The notes under the pieces: generated by a model
Told to the model about the DNA's origin: nothing
The model's database searches: none
What the model saw: the letters and a program-made list of their open reading frames with translations, nothing else
Assembly (NCBI RefSeq): GCF_000819445.1
Contig: NZ_CP005286.1
Coordinates: 1,612,001-1,676,000 of the forward strand
Direction of reading: 5' to 3'
DNA: 64,000 nt
Origin: Corynebacterium humireducens NBRC 106098 = DSM 45392
Lineage (GTDB): Bacteria; Actinomycetota; Actinomycetes; Mycobacteriales; Mycobacteriaceae
Made by a program: the position numbers and the translations under genes
Part shown: piece by piece, positions 11,911-24,164 of the stretch
Layout of the letters: each line of letters starts with the position of its first letter
Numbering within the stretch: the stretch's first letter is position 1

Positions 11911-11936
11911 GGCCTGGTTCTTTGGGGAACCGGGCC
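11911..11936 (-). promoter_or_regulatory. Hairpin in the rpsO leader (possible S15 autoregulatory element)
   Basis: GGCCTGGTTC-tttggg-GAACCGGGCC forms a 10-bp stem (one mismatch in the transcribed strand) within the predicted rpsO 5' leader. S15 represses its own mRNA through leader structures in several bacteria, but those structures are not conserved between groups. The regulatory role here is an inference from position and stability. Confidence 0.4.
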
Positions 11937-11982
11937 CGGTGGCGCAACTGCTGTGGACCGCAGTCGCATGAAGCCTTGGAGG

Positions 11983-11988
11983 ATCTTA
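11983..11988 (-). promoter_or_regulatory. rpsO -10 box
   Basis: TAAGAT on the minus strand is a near-consensus actinobacterial -10 element. It would start an rpsO mRNA with a leader of about 109 nt. Confidence 0.55.
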
Positions 11989-12160
11989 CCGGGTGTGGTG
12001 AGTGGGGACCAAATTCCTGTGACTGAGCTCAATAAAAATGCACTCTCGCCCAAATGATAGAACACGATAACTCTGTGTCCAGCTTTCGGTGCATTCTGTA
12101 CCTTGTCTACTACTCTTCATCCAAAGCAGAAACCCAACAGCAAGGAACATCACTTTTCAC

Positions 12161-14091
<1,931 letters not shown>

Positions 14092-14095
<4 letters not shown>

Positions 14096-15315
14096 GTCTT
14101 GAATGGATTGAGGGCGTTCCGACAGATTGGAAGATCTCAGAATCTCAGTTTGTGCTGGATTATCAAAGTCGAGATGTTCAAGAAGACGACGAAATAGTCA
14201 CAGCTTTTCGTGACGGGCAGGTAACGCTCAGGAGCAACCGCCGAACCGATGGATTCACCATGGCAGATAAGGAGATCGGCTATCAGCATATCTGCGAAGG
14301 AGACCTCGTAGTCCATTCTATGGATGGTGGTTTCGGAGCAATCGGAGTGTCCGACTCATGTGGAAAAGCATCTCCTGTTGTCCACGCATACACCAGCACT
14401 TCGTGTGATCTCCGATTCGTTAGTTACCAGTTGAGGGCAGCGGTTGATGCAGGATGGATCGCCGCATTGGCAAAAGGCATCCGAGTTCGCTCGACTCAAT
14501 TCGATCGTCCAGCCCTGGCAAACCTCAAGATCGCCTATCCGAGCATTGAAACGCAGCAGCGTATCGCCGACTACCTGGATCGGGAGACCGCCGAGATCGA
14601 CGCTGCGGTCGCTGACCTGGACCGGTACGTGGACCTGCTGGAGAAGCGTCGACGTGAAGTGATCTACGAAACACTGAAGTTTCGCAAGGGACCTGGCTCA
14701 GGAATGACAATCAGCGATTCCCAACGGAGTAGAGTCGGGTTTGTCACTCGACTACTGCGACGGGGCATTTCTCCAAGATACGTCGACGAAGGTGTCCCGG
14801 TAGTGAATCAGAAGTGTGTGAGACCAGGCGGGCTTTTCGACATCAACAACTGTCGATACCATGACCCAGAAGCTAGAAGTGTCGATTTGGATTTGACGAT
14901 TCAACATGGCGATATACTCATCAACTCCACGGGTACCGGAACCCTGGGGCGTTCCTGCATGGTGCGTGAAGTCTCGACCCCCATCACTTGGGACAGCCAT
15001 GTCACGCTGGTGCGGCCAAACCCCGAGGTAGCATATCCCGGGTACCTCAGTTGGATGATTCTGAGCCAAGAATCTAAGCTAATTGAATTTAGCACAGGCA
15101 GCACAAATCAAATTGAACTCTCCCGCGACACGGTATTCAATCTTGATTTCATTAACGTTCCACTGGATTTGCAAAAGAAGATTGCATTTTACCTTGATCG
15201 TGAAACAGTCGAAATCGACGCCCTCATCGCTGACTCCACCAAACTCCGCGAGCTTCTCCTGAAGCGTCGCTCTGTTCTCATCACCGACGTCGTCACCGGC
15301 CGAAAGCAGGTCTAA
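14092..15315 (+). CDS. hsdS: Type I restriction-modification specificity subunit
   Basis: A 407-residue DNA-recognition subunit with two target-recognition domains, each followed by a conserved helical region. The first is ETQQRIADYLDRETAEIDA (~153-171) and the second KKIAFYLDRETVEIDALIA near residue 365. The two halves therefore form the usual pseudo-repeat that reads a bipartite DNA site. The recognition domains are visibly A+T-richer than the neighbouring core genes, as expected for exchangeable segments. The start overlaps the hsdM stop. The target sequence cannot be predicted here. Confidence 0.94.
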
Positions 15316-15317
15316 TC

Positions 15318-18300
15318 ATGGGTATCCAGTCCACCATGGAGAAGGCGTTCGAGGACGCCATCGTCGATCACCTCACCACCCACGGCTGGCTGAGCGACAC
15401 TGGCTCTGGCACCGGCGCTGGCAGCAGTGCAGCGTCTACCAGATCATCCACCGGCTGGGACAAGCGCCGGGCACTCTACGTCCCTGACGTCCTTCACTGG
15501 CTGGAGACCCAGTACCCGGAGGAGTACCTCAAGGCCGTGCCGGAGTCTCTCACCGGCGTTCAGCGCGAGGTCTACGTCTCCAAGCTGCTGGACCGGCTGG
15601 CCGAGATGCTCGACAAGACGCCGATCCTCAACAACCGCACCAAGCAGGTCCAGCACGGCCTGCTCGGTACCTTGCGGGGTGGTTTCTCGCACGCCCAGCG
15701 CGGTCAGAGGAAGGCCACCTTCGGCCCCATGGTGGCGTTCTACCCGGAGAACCCGCTGTACACGAACGCCATTGAGGACGCGCAGCGCAACCGGCTCCGT
15801 GTCTTGCGTCAGGTGCCCTTCGACGTCACCGGCACCGACACCCTTGATCTGGTGCTCACCGTCAACGGCATCCCGGTGGTCACCATGGAGCTCAAGACCG
15901 ACAACACCCAGGCCGTGCGCGATGCCGTCAAGCAGTACAAGGAGGATCGCCGGCCGAACAAGAACCGGCCGCTGCTCAAGCCGGGCCGGGCTCTCGTGCA
16001 CTTCGCGGTGTCCAACCAGGAGGTCTACATGTCCACCGTGCTGGCGGGCCTGAACACCTTCTTCCTGCCCTTCAATCAGGGCAACGACGGCCACGCCGGC
16101 AACCCCCCAAACCCCCATGGTTCCGACACCTCCTACCTGTGGGAGGAGGTCCTCGACACGGAGCTCTTCCTGCGTATCCTGCGCGACTACGCCCTGTGGG
16201 AACCCTCCTCAAAGGGCAACCAGGGCCGGTTGATCTTCCCTCGCTACCACCAGCTGCGTGCCACCGAGAAGGTCATGGATGACATCGCTACACGCGGCGC
16301 TGGTGGACGGTACCTCATCCAGCACTCCGCCGGCTCCGGCAAGACCAAAACCATCGCCTGGCTGGCTCACCGGGCAGGTCGATTCATTGACTCAACAGGT
16401 AAGCCGGTGTTCGACTCGGTCATCGTGGTCACCGACCGCACGGTCCTCGACGACAACATCAAGGAAGGACTGGACCTGCTCCGAGCCTCGGAGGGGCTGG
16501 TGGTCAACGTCGATAACAAGCTTGGTTCCAAATCGAAAACCCTGGAGGCGGCCCTGTCCCGGGGCGGACACATCGTTTCCTGCACCATCCAGACTTTTCC
16601 GGCACTGGCGAAGATGATGGAGAAGTCCCCCGCCCTGGCTGGGCGCAATTACTGCGTCATCATGGATGAGGCTCACTCCTCCCAGCACGGTGAGGCTGCT
16701 ACCCGTCTGCGCGAGATTCTGGTCGACGTAGATCTCCCGGAGGGTGAGGACATCTCGGCAGATGATGTCCTACTCGCCATGAACAAGGCAATCGCCAACT
16801 CCCCCAACCTGAGCTTCATCGCGCTCACCGCCACCCCGAAGGGGAAGACTTTCGCTGTATACGGCGTACCGAACCCGAACGGCAAAGATGATCCGAGTGT
16901 TCCGGATGATCCCGAAAACCCCGAGAAGCGAGTGGCGTTCGACTCATACTTCATGAGCCAAGCCATCGAGGAGGGGTTTATTCTCGATGTCCTAGGCAAT
17001 TACTCGACCTACCAGATGTTTGCCCGTATTCGTGACCAGCTCGACCGAGAAGACACCGTGAACCTGGGAGAGGCAGTCTCAGACATGGTCCGCTTCGTGC
17101 GGATCCACCCCACCTCCATTGCACAAAAGGTGGCGGTGACGGTCGAACATTTCCGTCGCAACGTCATGCATCACTTGAACGGCACCGCCAAAGCCATGGT
17201 CGTGGCACCAGACCGCATGTCGGCGGCCACTTGGTCGCACAAGATGAACGAGTACATCGCCAAGAGCGAATACACGGACATGACCACCCTGGTGGCTTTC
17301 TCGGGGTCACTGGCCTACAGCGACGATCCCGATGCTCCCGAGATCACCGAGGCGTCGATAAACGGTGTGCGTGACACCGCCCTACACTTCCGCGAACATG
17401 ACGAGGCCAAGGTGCTCATCGTCGCCAACAAGTTCCAGACTGGATTCGATGAACCACGCCTGTGTGCCATGTACGTTGATCGCGAGCTCTCCGGCGTCCA
17501 AGCCGTGCAGACCTTGTCTCGCCTGAACCGCGTAATTCCGGACAAGCCAAAGCCCATGGTCGTCGACTTTGTCAACGAGCCCGCCAAGATCCTCAAGTCC
17601 TTCGAGCCCTATTATCGTGACGCCCACATCGAGGAGGAGATCCCAGCCAATGCACTGGCGGACCTGGGCGACATCCTCGACGCAGCTGCCTTCTACACCC
17701 CAGAGGAACTCCAGAGTCTGGCAGATGCCTACATCGCCCGTCAAGACGCTGAAACGCTGCAGGGGCTGGTCTCCCCCATCCGGGCTAGATGGAACAACCA
17801 CATGCGTCAGGCGCGTCAAACCCACAACAAGGAGGCGTACAAGGAAGGCACTGCATTTCGGGCCAACCTCATCAAGTACGCCCACGCTTGGGAGTTCCTG
17901 AGCCAGATCGTGGACTTCCAAGATGTGCTCCTACACAAGCGGGCCATCGTCGCCGGCCTAATGGCGAAAAACCTCAACCTCGAACGCCAAGACGACGAAG
18001 ATGACTACACCGTCGGCATCGAACTGGTCGGCGTCGCAGTCGAGCCTGCCACCGAGGGAATAGACCTGGGACTAGCTGCCGAAGAGATCGACGGCAAACT
18101 CGAACTGCCCGGTTTCGATGGCCGCCCGGTGGCCAAGAACTCACCCGTAAAGGCTGCCTTCGACGAGGCAGTGGACCAAGTGAACCAGATTCTGGCCGCA
18201 GTCGGTATCGATGCCTCGAATGAAGCCACCAAGTCTGCAATTCGAGCGAGCTACGGCATCCTAGTCGAGGATAGAACTGTGCAGGCATTGGCTCGAGAGA

Positions 18301-18563
18301 ATGATCCTTCCCAGGTTGCTGGTACGGATGCCTTCAAGAACAAGGGTTTCGGAGCCATTATGCAAGCTGCCCGGGAGTCAAATGAAGTTTTCGAAGCCGT
18401 CACCGCTGATGCAGACAACCTGGACTTGTTCCTCACCGCCCTAGCGAAAATGCTCGTGGCTGCGTCCCCACGGTCTGTTGAGAAGTATTTCTCGTCCACA
18501 AACAGGCCAATCGAAGTTGATTTTGGAGCGAATTCGTCAACAGAAGCACCGGCTTCCTACTAA
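15318..18563 (+). CDS. hsdR: Type I restriction endonuclease/translocase subunit
   Basis: A 1,081-residue motor and nuclease subunit. The PD-(D/E)xK-type nuclease core is visible as LDLVLTVNGIP...TMELKTD (Asp ~177, ELK ~191-193). The helicase has Walker A HSAGSGKT (~336-343), DEAH in IMDEAHSSQHGE (~449) and a later ALTATP motif III. The start is 2 bp after the hsdS stop. Near residues 33-48 is a short Gly/Ser/Ala-rich insert (GSGTGAGSSAASTRSS) that looks like a flexible linker. All catalytic motifs are intact, so the system is probably functional. Confidence 0.96.
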   Translation: MGIQSTMEKAFEDAIVDHLTTHGWLSDTGSGTGAGSSAASTRSSTGWDKRRALYVPDVLHWLETQYPEEYLKAVPESLTGVQREVYVSKLLDRLAEMLDKTPILNNRTKQVQHGLLGTLRGGFSHAQRGQRKATFGPMVAFYPENPLYTNAIEDAQRNRLRVLRQVPFDVTGTDTLDLVLTVNGIPVVTMELKTDNTQAVRDAVKQYKEDRRPNKNRPLLKPGRALVHFAVSNQEVYMSTVLAGLNTFFLPFNQGNDGHAGNPPNPHGSDTSYLWEEVLDTELFLRILRDYALWEPSSKGNQGRLIFPRYHQLRATEKVMDDIATRGAGGRYLIQHSAGSGKTKTIAWLAHRAGRFIDSTGKPVFDSVIVVTDRTVLDDNIKEGLDLLRASEGLVVNVDNKLGSKSKTLEAALSRGGHIVSCTIQTFPALAKMMEKSPALAGRNYCVIMDEAHSSQHGEAATRLREILVDVDLPEGEDISADDVLLAMNKAIANSPNLSFIALTATPKGKTFAVYGVPNPNGKDDPSVPDDPENPEKRVAFDSYFMSQAIEEGFILDVLGNYSTYQMFARIRDQLDREDTVNLGEAVSDMVRFVRIHPTSIAQKVAVTVEHFRRNVMHHLNGTAKAMVVAPDRMSAATWSHKMNEYIAKSEYTDMTTLVAFSGSLAYSDDPDAPEITEASINGVRDTALHFREHDEAKVLIVANKFQTGFDEPRLCAMYVDRELSGVQAVQTLSRLNRVIPDKPKPMVVDFVNEPAKILKSFEPYYRDAHIEEEIPANALADLGDILDAAAFYTPEELQSLADAYIARQDAETLQGLVSPIRARWNNHMRQARQTHNKEAYKEGTAFRANLIKYAHAWEFLSQIVDFQDVLLHKRAIVAGLMAKNLNLERQDDEDDYTVGIELVGVAVEPATEGIDLGLAAEEIDGKLELPGFDGRPVAKNSPVKAAFDEAVDQVNQILAAVGIDASNEATKSAIRASYGILVEDRTVQALARENDPSQVAGTDAFKNKGFGAIMQAARESNEVFEAVTADADNLDLFLTALAKMLVAASPRSVEKYFSSTNRPIEVDFGANSSTEAPASY

Positions 18564-18838
18564 GAAAACAACCACAGCGTCTCGCTAGCTTCTCCGAGAT
18601 ACCCAGCGTGTGACAGGTATTCTCGGAGGAATTAGACGCGGCAAGATGAGACTTTCTAGCTCAACGTAGCGCGACGTGAGCTATTCTTCTCGCCGTGGCA
18701 TTCCATTTACGTCACGATATTTGAAAAAGACCCAAAGATCGAAAAGTTGCCCAATTAGTAACGTGGATGTGCGCAAAGCTGCTGCATGTTGAGCCCACTG
18801 TTAGCTGTACGAACCGGGGGGCTAGTTAACCTGGTGAC
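18564..18838. other. Non-coding A+T-richer region after hsdR
   Basis: No convincing gene. It holds two inverted repeats. One is CTCCGAGA-T-ACC / GGT-ATTCTCGGAG (18592-18628, one bulge). The other is AGCTCAACGT / ACGTGAGCT (18658-18682), followed by ATTCTTCTC, which could end hsdR transcription. The composition is lower in G+C than flanking core DNA, suggesting it arrived with the restriction system. The following gene is read from the opposite strand. Confidence 0.5.
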
Positions 18839-19558
18839 CTAAATCCCCACCCACGCCCCCGCCTCCGTGTACACCACAGCGAACGGCAGGGCCTTGTTCT
18901 CGTTGCCTTCGCTGAACCAGAACACCACGGGTCCCCGCTCCCCCAGGACGACGTGCTTCGGTGCGCCCCAAGTGGGCAGGCTGCTCTTGATCACGGTCTC
19001 GGCAATTACGCGGGCGCCCTTCTCGTCCACCACGGCGCGGATCTTCTGGCGGGTCGGGCGGTCGAGTCCTTTGACGAAGGCCTCGTAGTCCACGTCCTGC
19101 TGCGGGACGGTGAGGGTGTCCACCTTCTTGTCCTCGGTGGAGAAGTCCTTCATCCAACGGCGGGCGTCGGCAACCAACTTGAACCCGTCCAGGTCCAGAT
19201 CGCCGGGGACCTCGGCGAACCAGGCGCGAAGCTTGCGGTCCTCGAGTGTGATGGAGACGCGGGCGACGGTGGCGTCGGCAAGCGAGGCGACCCGGGCGCC
19301 GGAGAGGGAGACTCCGGAGACCTCGGAACCGTCGTAGGCGACGAAGGGCTTCGCCTCTGCAGGGTGAGCCCAGGTGAGCTGGCCGGTGTCAATGCGCGCG
19401 GCCACGTCGAACGGCGAGACCTCCACCGTCGCCAACGCGCAGAGGTGCTCGGGCATCTCAGCGTCCAGGGCCGAAGGGAGCTGCACCAGGGGCAGCTGCT
19501 CCGCGGCGATCCGCAGGGTGACAGGGTCGAAGGCGGCGACGCCGTTGCGCAGTTCCAT
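18839..19558 (-). CDS. Protein of unknown function (239 aa)
   Basis: I do not recognise this family. The product is soluble and acidic, with no signal peptide or membrane segment. An N-terminal half (LPLVQLPSALDAEMPEHL, then VAARIDTGQLTWAHP) is followed by a strand-rich middle. The C-terminal half begins TLTVPQQDVDYEAFVKGL and includes PTWGAPKHVVLGERGPVVF. Codon use is ordinary for this genome. It lies 17 bp downstream of the nucleoside hydrolase gene in the same orientation, so it may be the last gene of a ribF operon. It directly abuts the restriction-system insertion. Confidence 0.7.
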   Translation of the reverse strand: MELRNGVAAFDPVTLRIAAEQLPLVQLPSALDAEMPEHLCALATVEVSPFDVAARIDTGQLTWAHPAEAKPFVAYDGSEVSGVSLSGARVASLADATVARVSITLEDRKLRAWFAEVPGDLDLDGFKLVADARRWMKDFSTEDKKVDTLTVPQQDVDYEAFVKGLDRPTRQKIRAVVDEKGARVIAETVIKSSLPTWGAPKHVVLGERGPVVFWFSEGNENKALPFAVVYTEAGAWVGI

Positions 19559-19575
19559 GGGCCCTCCCAGGTGGC

Positions 19576-21472
<1,897 letters not shown>

Positions 21473-21479
21473 GCCTCCT

Positions 21480-22373
21480 ATGACTGATCCCCTGGCCAGT
21501 TCCGGACTCGTCGTGGTGGACAAGCCCCAGGGCATGACCTCCCACGACGTTGTTTCCCGCCTCCGCCGCATCTTCTCCACCCGTCGCGTCGGACACGCCG
21601 GCACCCTCGACCCGATGGCCACCGGCGTCCTCGTCGTCGGCGTCGAGCGCGGCACCCGCTTCCTCGCGCACCTGGTCACCGCCACGAAGGCCTACGACGC
21701 CACCATCCGCCTCGGCGCCGCGACCAGCACGGATGACGCGGAAGGCGAGGTCCTGTCCACCGCCTCGGCGGCTGACGTGTCCCCGGAGGATGTGCTCGCC
21801 GCCATCGCGGACCTCACCGGCGACATCATGCAGCGCCCCGCCGCCGTCAGCGCCATCAAGATCGACGGCCGCCGCGCCCACGAGCGCGTCCGCGACGGCG
21901 AGACCGTCGAGCTCCCCGCCCGTCCCGTCACGGTCTCGCGTTTCGACGCCCACGAGTTCCGCCGCGACGGCGACTTCCTCGACGTCGACGTCTCCGTCGC
22001 CTGCTCCTCCGGCACCTACATCCGCTCCCTCGCGCGCGACCTGGGCGCGGCGCTCGGCGTGGGCGGTCACCTCACCGCTCTACGACGCACCGAGGTCGGC
22101 CCCTTCCTCCTCGCCGACGCCCTCACCCTCCCGGAGCTGGAGGAGTCGCCCCGCCTCTCGCTCACCCTCGACGAGGCCCTCGCCCGCTCCTACCCGGTGC
22201 TGCCCGTCACCGACGAGGAGGCCACGGCTCTGGCCATGGGCAAGTGGCTCGAACCCCGGGGCCTCAAGGGCGTCCACGCCGCGGTCGCCCCGGACGGCCG
22301 CTCCATCGCGCTCGTGCGCGAGAAGGGCAAGCGGCTGGCCACCGTGTTCGTGGCACGCCCGAACACTCTCTAG
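21480..22373 (+). CDS. truB: tRNA pseudouridine-55 synthase
   Basis: The 297-residue enzyme converts U55 to pseudouridine in the T loop of tRNAs. The N-terminal VVVDKPQGMTSHDVV is followed by the catalytic motif GHAGTLDPMATGVL, with the nucleophilic Asp near residue 42. A VSAIKIDGRRAHERVR segment and a C-terminal actinobacterial extension follow. It sits close to ribF as in mycobacteria. Its stop overlaps that of the convergent gene within CTAG. Confidence 0.96.
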   Translation: MTDPLASSGLVVVDKPQGMTSHDVVSRLRRIFSTRRVGHAGTLDPMATGVLVVGVERGTRFLAHLVTATKAYDATIRLGAATSTDDAEGEVLSTASAADVSPEDVLAAIADLTGDIMQRPAAVSAIKIDGRRAHERVRDGETVELPARPVTVSRFDAHEFRRDGDFLDVDVSVACSSGTYIRSLARDLGAALGVGGHLTALRRTEVGPFLLADALTLPELEESPRLSLTLDEALARSYPVLPVTDEEATALAMGKWLEPRGLKGVHAAVAPDGRSIALVREKGKRLATVFVARPNTL

Positions 22374-23305
22374 GCTGCCCGCCGCGCGTGCGCCTGCAGG
22401 GTCTCGCGCAGCATCCGGATGAAACGGCTCTCGCCCTTGACGACGTTCGCCAGGTCCCCGTACGTCACATGCATCCGCGGGATCCCGGCGTTGCTCAGCT
22501 CTCTGTCACGCTCCCGGTCCCGCCTCATCTGCTCGGTCGGCGCGACCCCGGTGGATCCGTCGTACTTCAGTTCACCGTCAGTCTCCACCACCAGGAAGCC
22601 GTTGACCATGAGGTCCACCCGGCGGCTCCCGCCGAGGACCGGCACCTGGGGCTCCACGCTGGTGACCTCCGGCAGGTCAGCGGTGAGGATCTGCGCCCGC
22701 GCCCAGGACTCGAGGGGGCTCTCCGCACGGCCGTCGGCGAGTGAGAGAGCGCGCCGGGCGGTACCCAGCCCCCGCATCCGCCCCAGATCACCGAGCAGGG
22801 CATCCGCCCGTCCGCGGCTCATGGTCGGCAGCGTGAGAACGTGATCGAAGGCCACGATCCCGTCCACCAGCCCGTGGTAGCGGCAGACGTCCGCGACCGT
22901 CCGCATGATGCGGGTCACCCGGACCCCGTTCACCTCCATGACCTGCTCCTCAGGCAGCAGGGCACGCCGGTACTGCACGCACGCTGGCCACTGCTTCACC
23001 GGCGGGCGTCCCCCACCGGGCAGCACGACGGTGGCGGGTTCCCTGTTCCCCAGGACCGGTATCCCGTGGAGTCGGGCGGCGGACTTCCCTACCAGCACCG
23101 CCTTCCGGCTGCCCAACCCCACCGCGAACGCCCGGATCGCCTGCTGCTCCCAGGGTGGGAGAGCCTGGAACTCCGCGGCAGGCACCGCGATCTCCGGGCA
23201 CAAAAGCAGGAAGCTCCCCGCCCGCAGCTCCCGGCGGAACGACGGGGTACCCGCCCGGTGGGTCCGCATCCTGATGAACTCGATCTCGCCGCTCCAGTCC
23301 CGCAT
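22370..23305 (-). CDS. AbiEi/DUF559-like protein (possible wHTH plus nuclease-fold domain)
   Basis: A 311-residue protein of a type common in actinobacteria. The N-terminal half resembles AbiEi-type antitoxin/regulators: RRELRAGSFLLLCPEI, then AVLVGKSAARLHGIPVLG and VRVTRIMRTVADVCR. The C-terminal third has the DUF559/Vsr-like pattern RRVDLMVNGFLVVETDGELK, with acidic residues placed as in PD-(D/E)xK folds. No AbiEii toxin gene is adjacent. I start at MRDWSGE (23305) because CATACT lies six bases upstream. Function is unknown; nuclease activity is only inferred from the fold pattern. Confidence 0.65.
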   Translation of the reverse strand: MRDWSGEIEFIRMRTHRAGTPSFRRELRAGSFLLLCPEIAVPAAEFQALPPWEQQAIRAFAVGLGSRKAVLVGKSAARLHGIPVLGNREPATVVLPGGGRPPVKQWPACVQYRRALLPEEQVMEVNGVRVTRIMRTVADVCRYHGLVDGIVAFDHVLTLPTMSRGRADALLGDLGRMRGLGTARRALSLADGRAESPLESWARAQILTADLPEVTSVEPQVPVLGGSRRVDLMVNGFLVVETDGELKYDGSTGVAPTEQMRRDRERDRELSNAGIPRMHVTYGDLANVVKGESRFIRMLRETLQAHARRAA

Positions 23306-23507
23306 GGGTGCAGTATGGGCCTGGGCTGACGGGAGGTCCACCGGGTGACGCCGCGGCCTGTGGACAACGTGGCGGGCGGGTCGGGTTATCCACAGGTCCC
23401 GTAACGGGGTATCCGGGTCAGGGCATCAATCGGGTACGGCCCTCCGCCCCTCTCGATTGATGCCCGAGCTCGAATACCCCCGTAGTGAGCCGGGAAGGCG
23501 GCGGCGC
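23306..23507. other. Structured intergenic region between pptT and the AbiEi-like gene
   Basis: This 202-bp region holds two inverted-repeat systems. The first is CCTGTGGACAA (23357-23367) facing TTATCCACAGG (23386-23396); these contain one consensus DnaA box (TTATCCACA) and one near-consensus box in inverted orientation. The second is a perfect 12-bp repeat GGGCATCAATCG / CGATTGATGCCC (23421-23432 and 23454-23465), framed by an outer imperfect pair near 23404-23412 and 23475-23484. The second could form an ~80-nt hairpin at the end of the pptT transcript. Confidence 0.7.
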
Positions 23508-24164
23508 CTACGTGACGGCGGTTGCGGCGATCACGTAGCCGTCGTCAAGCATCCAGCGCCCGGAGATGAACGGCACCGGCGTCGGACGCACCAGCAGGTA
23601 GGAGACGAAGGACCCGTCGGAGCGGATGTCGATCTCCGCCTCCTCGAAGCCGAGCCAGCGGTGCGTCATGGGGAACCACGCCTTGTAGGTGGCCTCCTTG
23701 GCGCAGAAGAGCAGCCGGTCGGCGCATTCGATGCCCTCGTCCTGGAGGCGTTCGAGCTGCGGCATCTCGCCGGGCCGGGCGATGGAGCTGATGACCTCGC
23801 GGGGCAGGGGCTGCGCGGGTTCGGCGTCGAGGCCCATGGAACGCACGTGCGTCTTGGGGGCGACGACGGCCGCCCGGAAGCCCTCGGTGTGGGTCATGGA
23901 ACCGGTGATGTCGCGGGGCCACAGGGGCATGCCGCGTTCGCCGCGGAGGATGGGTTCGTGGTTCCACTCCCCCAGGTCGGAGAGGGCCTGGTGGGCGCAC
24001 CAGCGGGCGTCGCCGAACTCGGCCTTGCGGATGTCCACGGAGTGGGACACCAGCGCCTGCTCGAGGGGGTGCAGTCCGTGGTAGTTCTGCAGGTCGGGGT
24101 GCTGCTTGTCGGTGATGACATAGCAGAAGCGCGCCGCGTCGGGGAAGAGGGAGGCGTCAAGCAT
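23508..24164 (-). CDS. pptT: 4'-phosphopantetheinyl transferase
   Basis: A 218-residue EntD/PptT-type enzyme. It transfers 4'-phosphopantetheine from CoA to acyl carrier domains, in corynebacteria expected to be FAS-I and the mycolate condensase Pks13. The two magnesium/CoA motifs are clear: SMGLDAEPAQPLP (~residue 110) and LLFCAKEATYKAWFP (~158). I start at the ATG ending 24164 because GGAGG is 9 bases upstream; an upstream GTG (24173) would bury that site. It overlaps pptH by 8 bp. The order matches M. tuberculosis Rv2794c-Rv2795c. Confidence 0.9.
   Translation of the reverse strand: MLDASLFPDAARFCYVITDKQHPDLQNYHGLHPLEQALVSHSVDIRKAEFGDARWCAHQALSDLGEWNHEPILRGERGMPLWPRDITGSMTHTEGFRAAVVAPKTHVRSMGLDAEPAQPLPREVISSIARPGEMPQLERLQDEGIECADRLLFCAKEATYKAWFPMTHRWLGFEEAEIDIRSDGSFVSYLLVRPTPVPFISGRWMLDDGYVIAATAVT

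Noticed and set aside
23357..23396. Chromosomal origin of replication
   Set aside because: Only two DnaA-like boxes are present, and neither dnaA, dnaN nor an A+T-rich unwinding region lies nearby.
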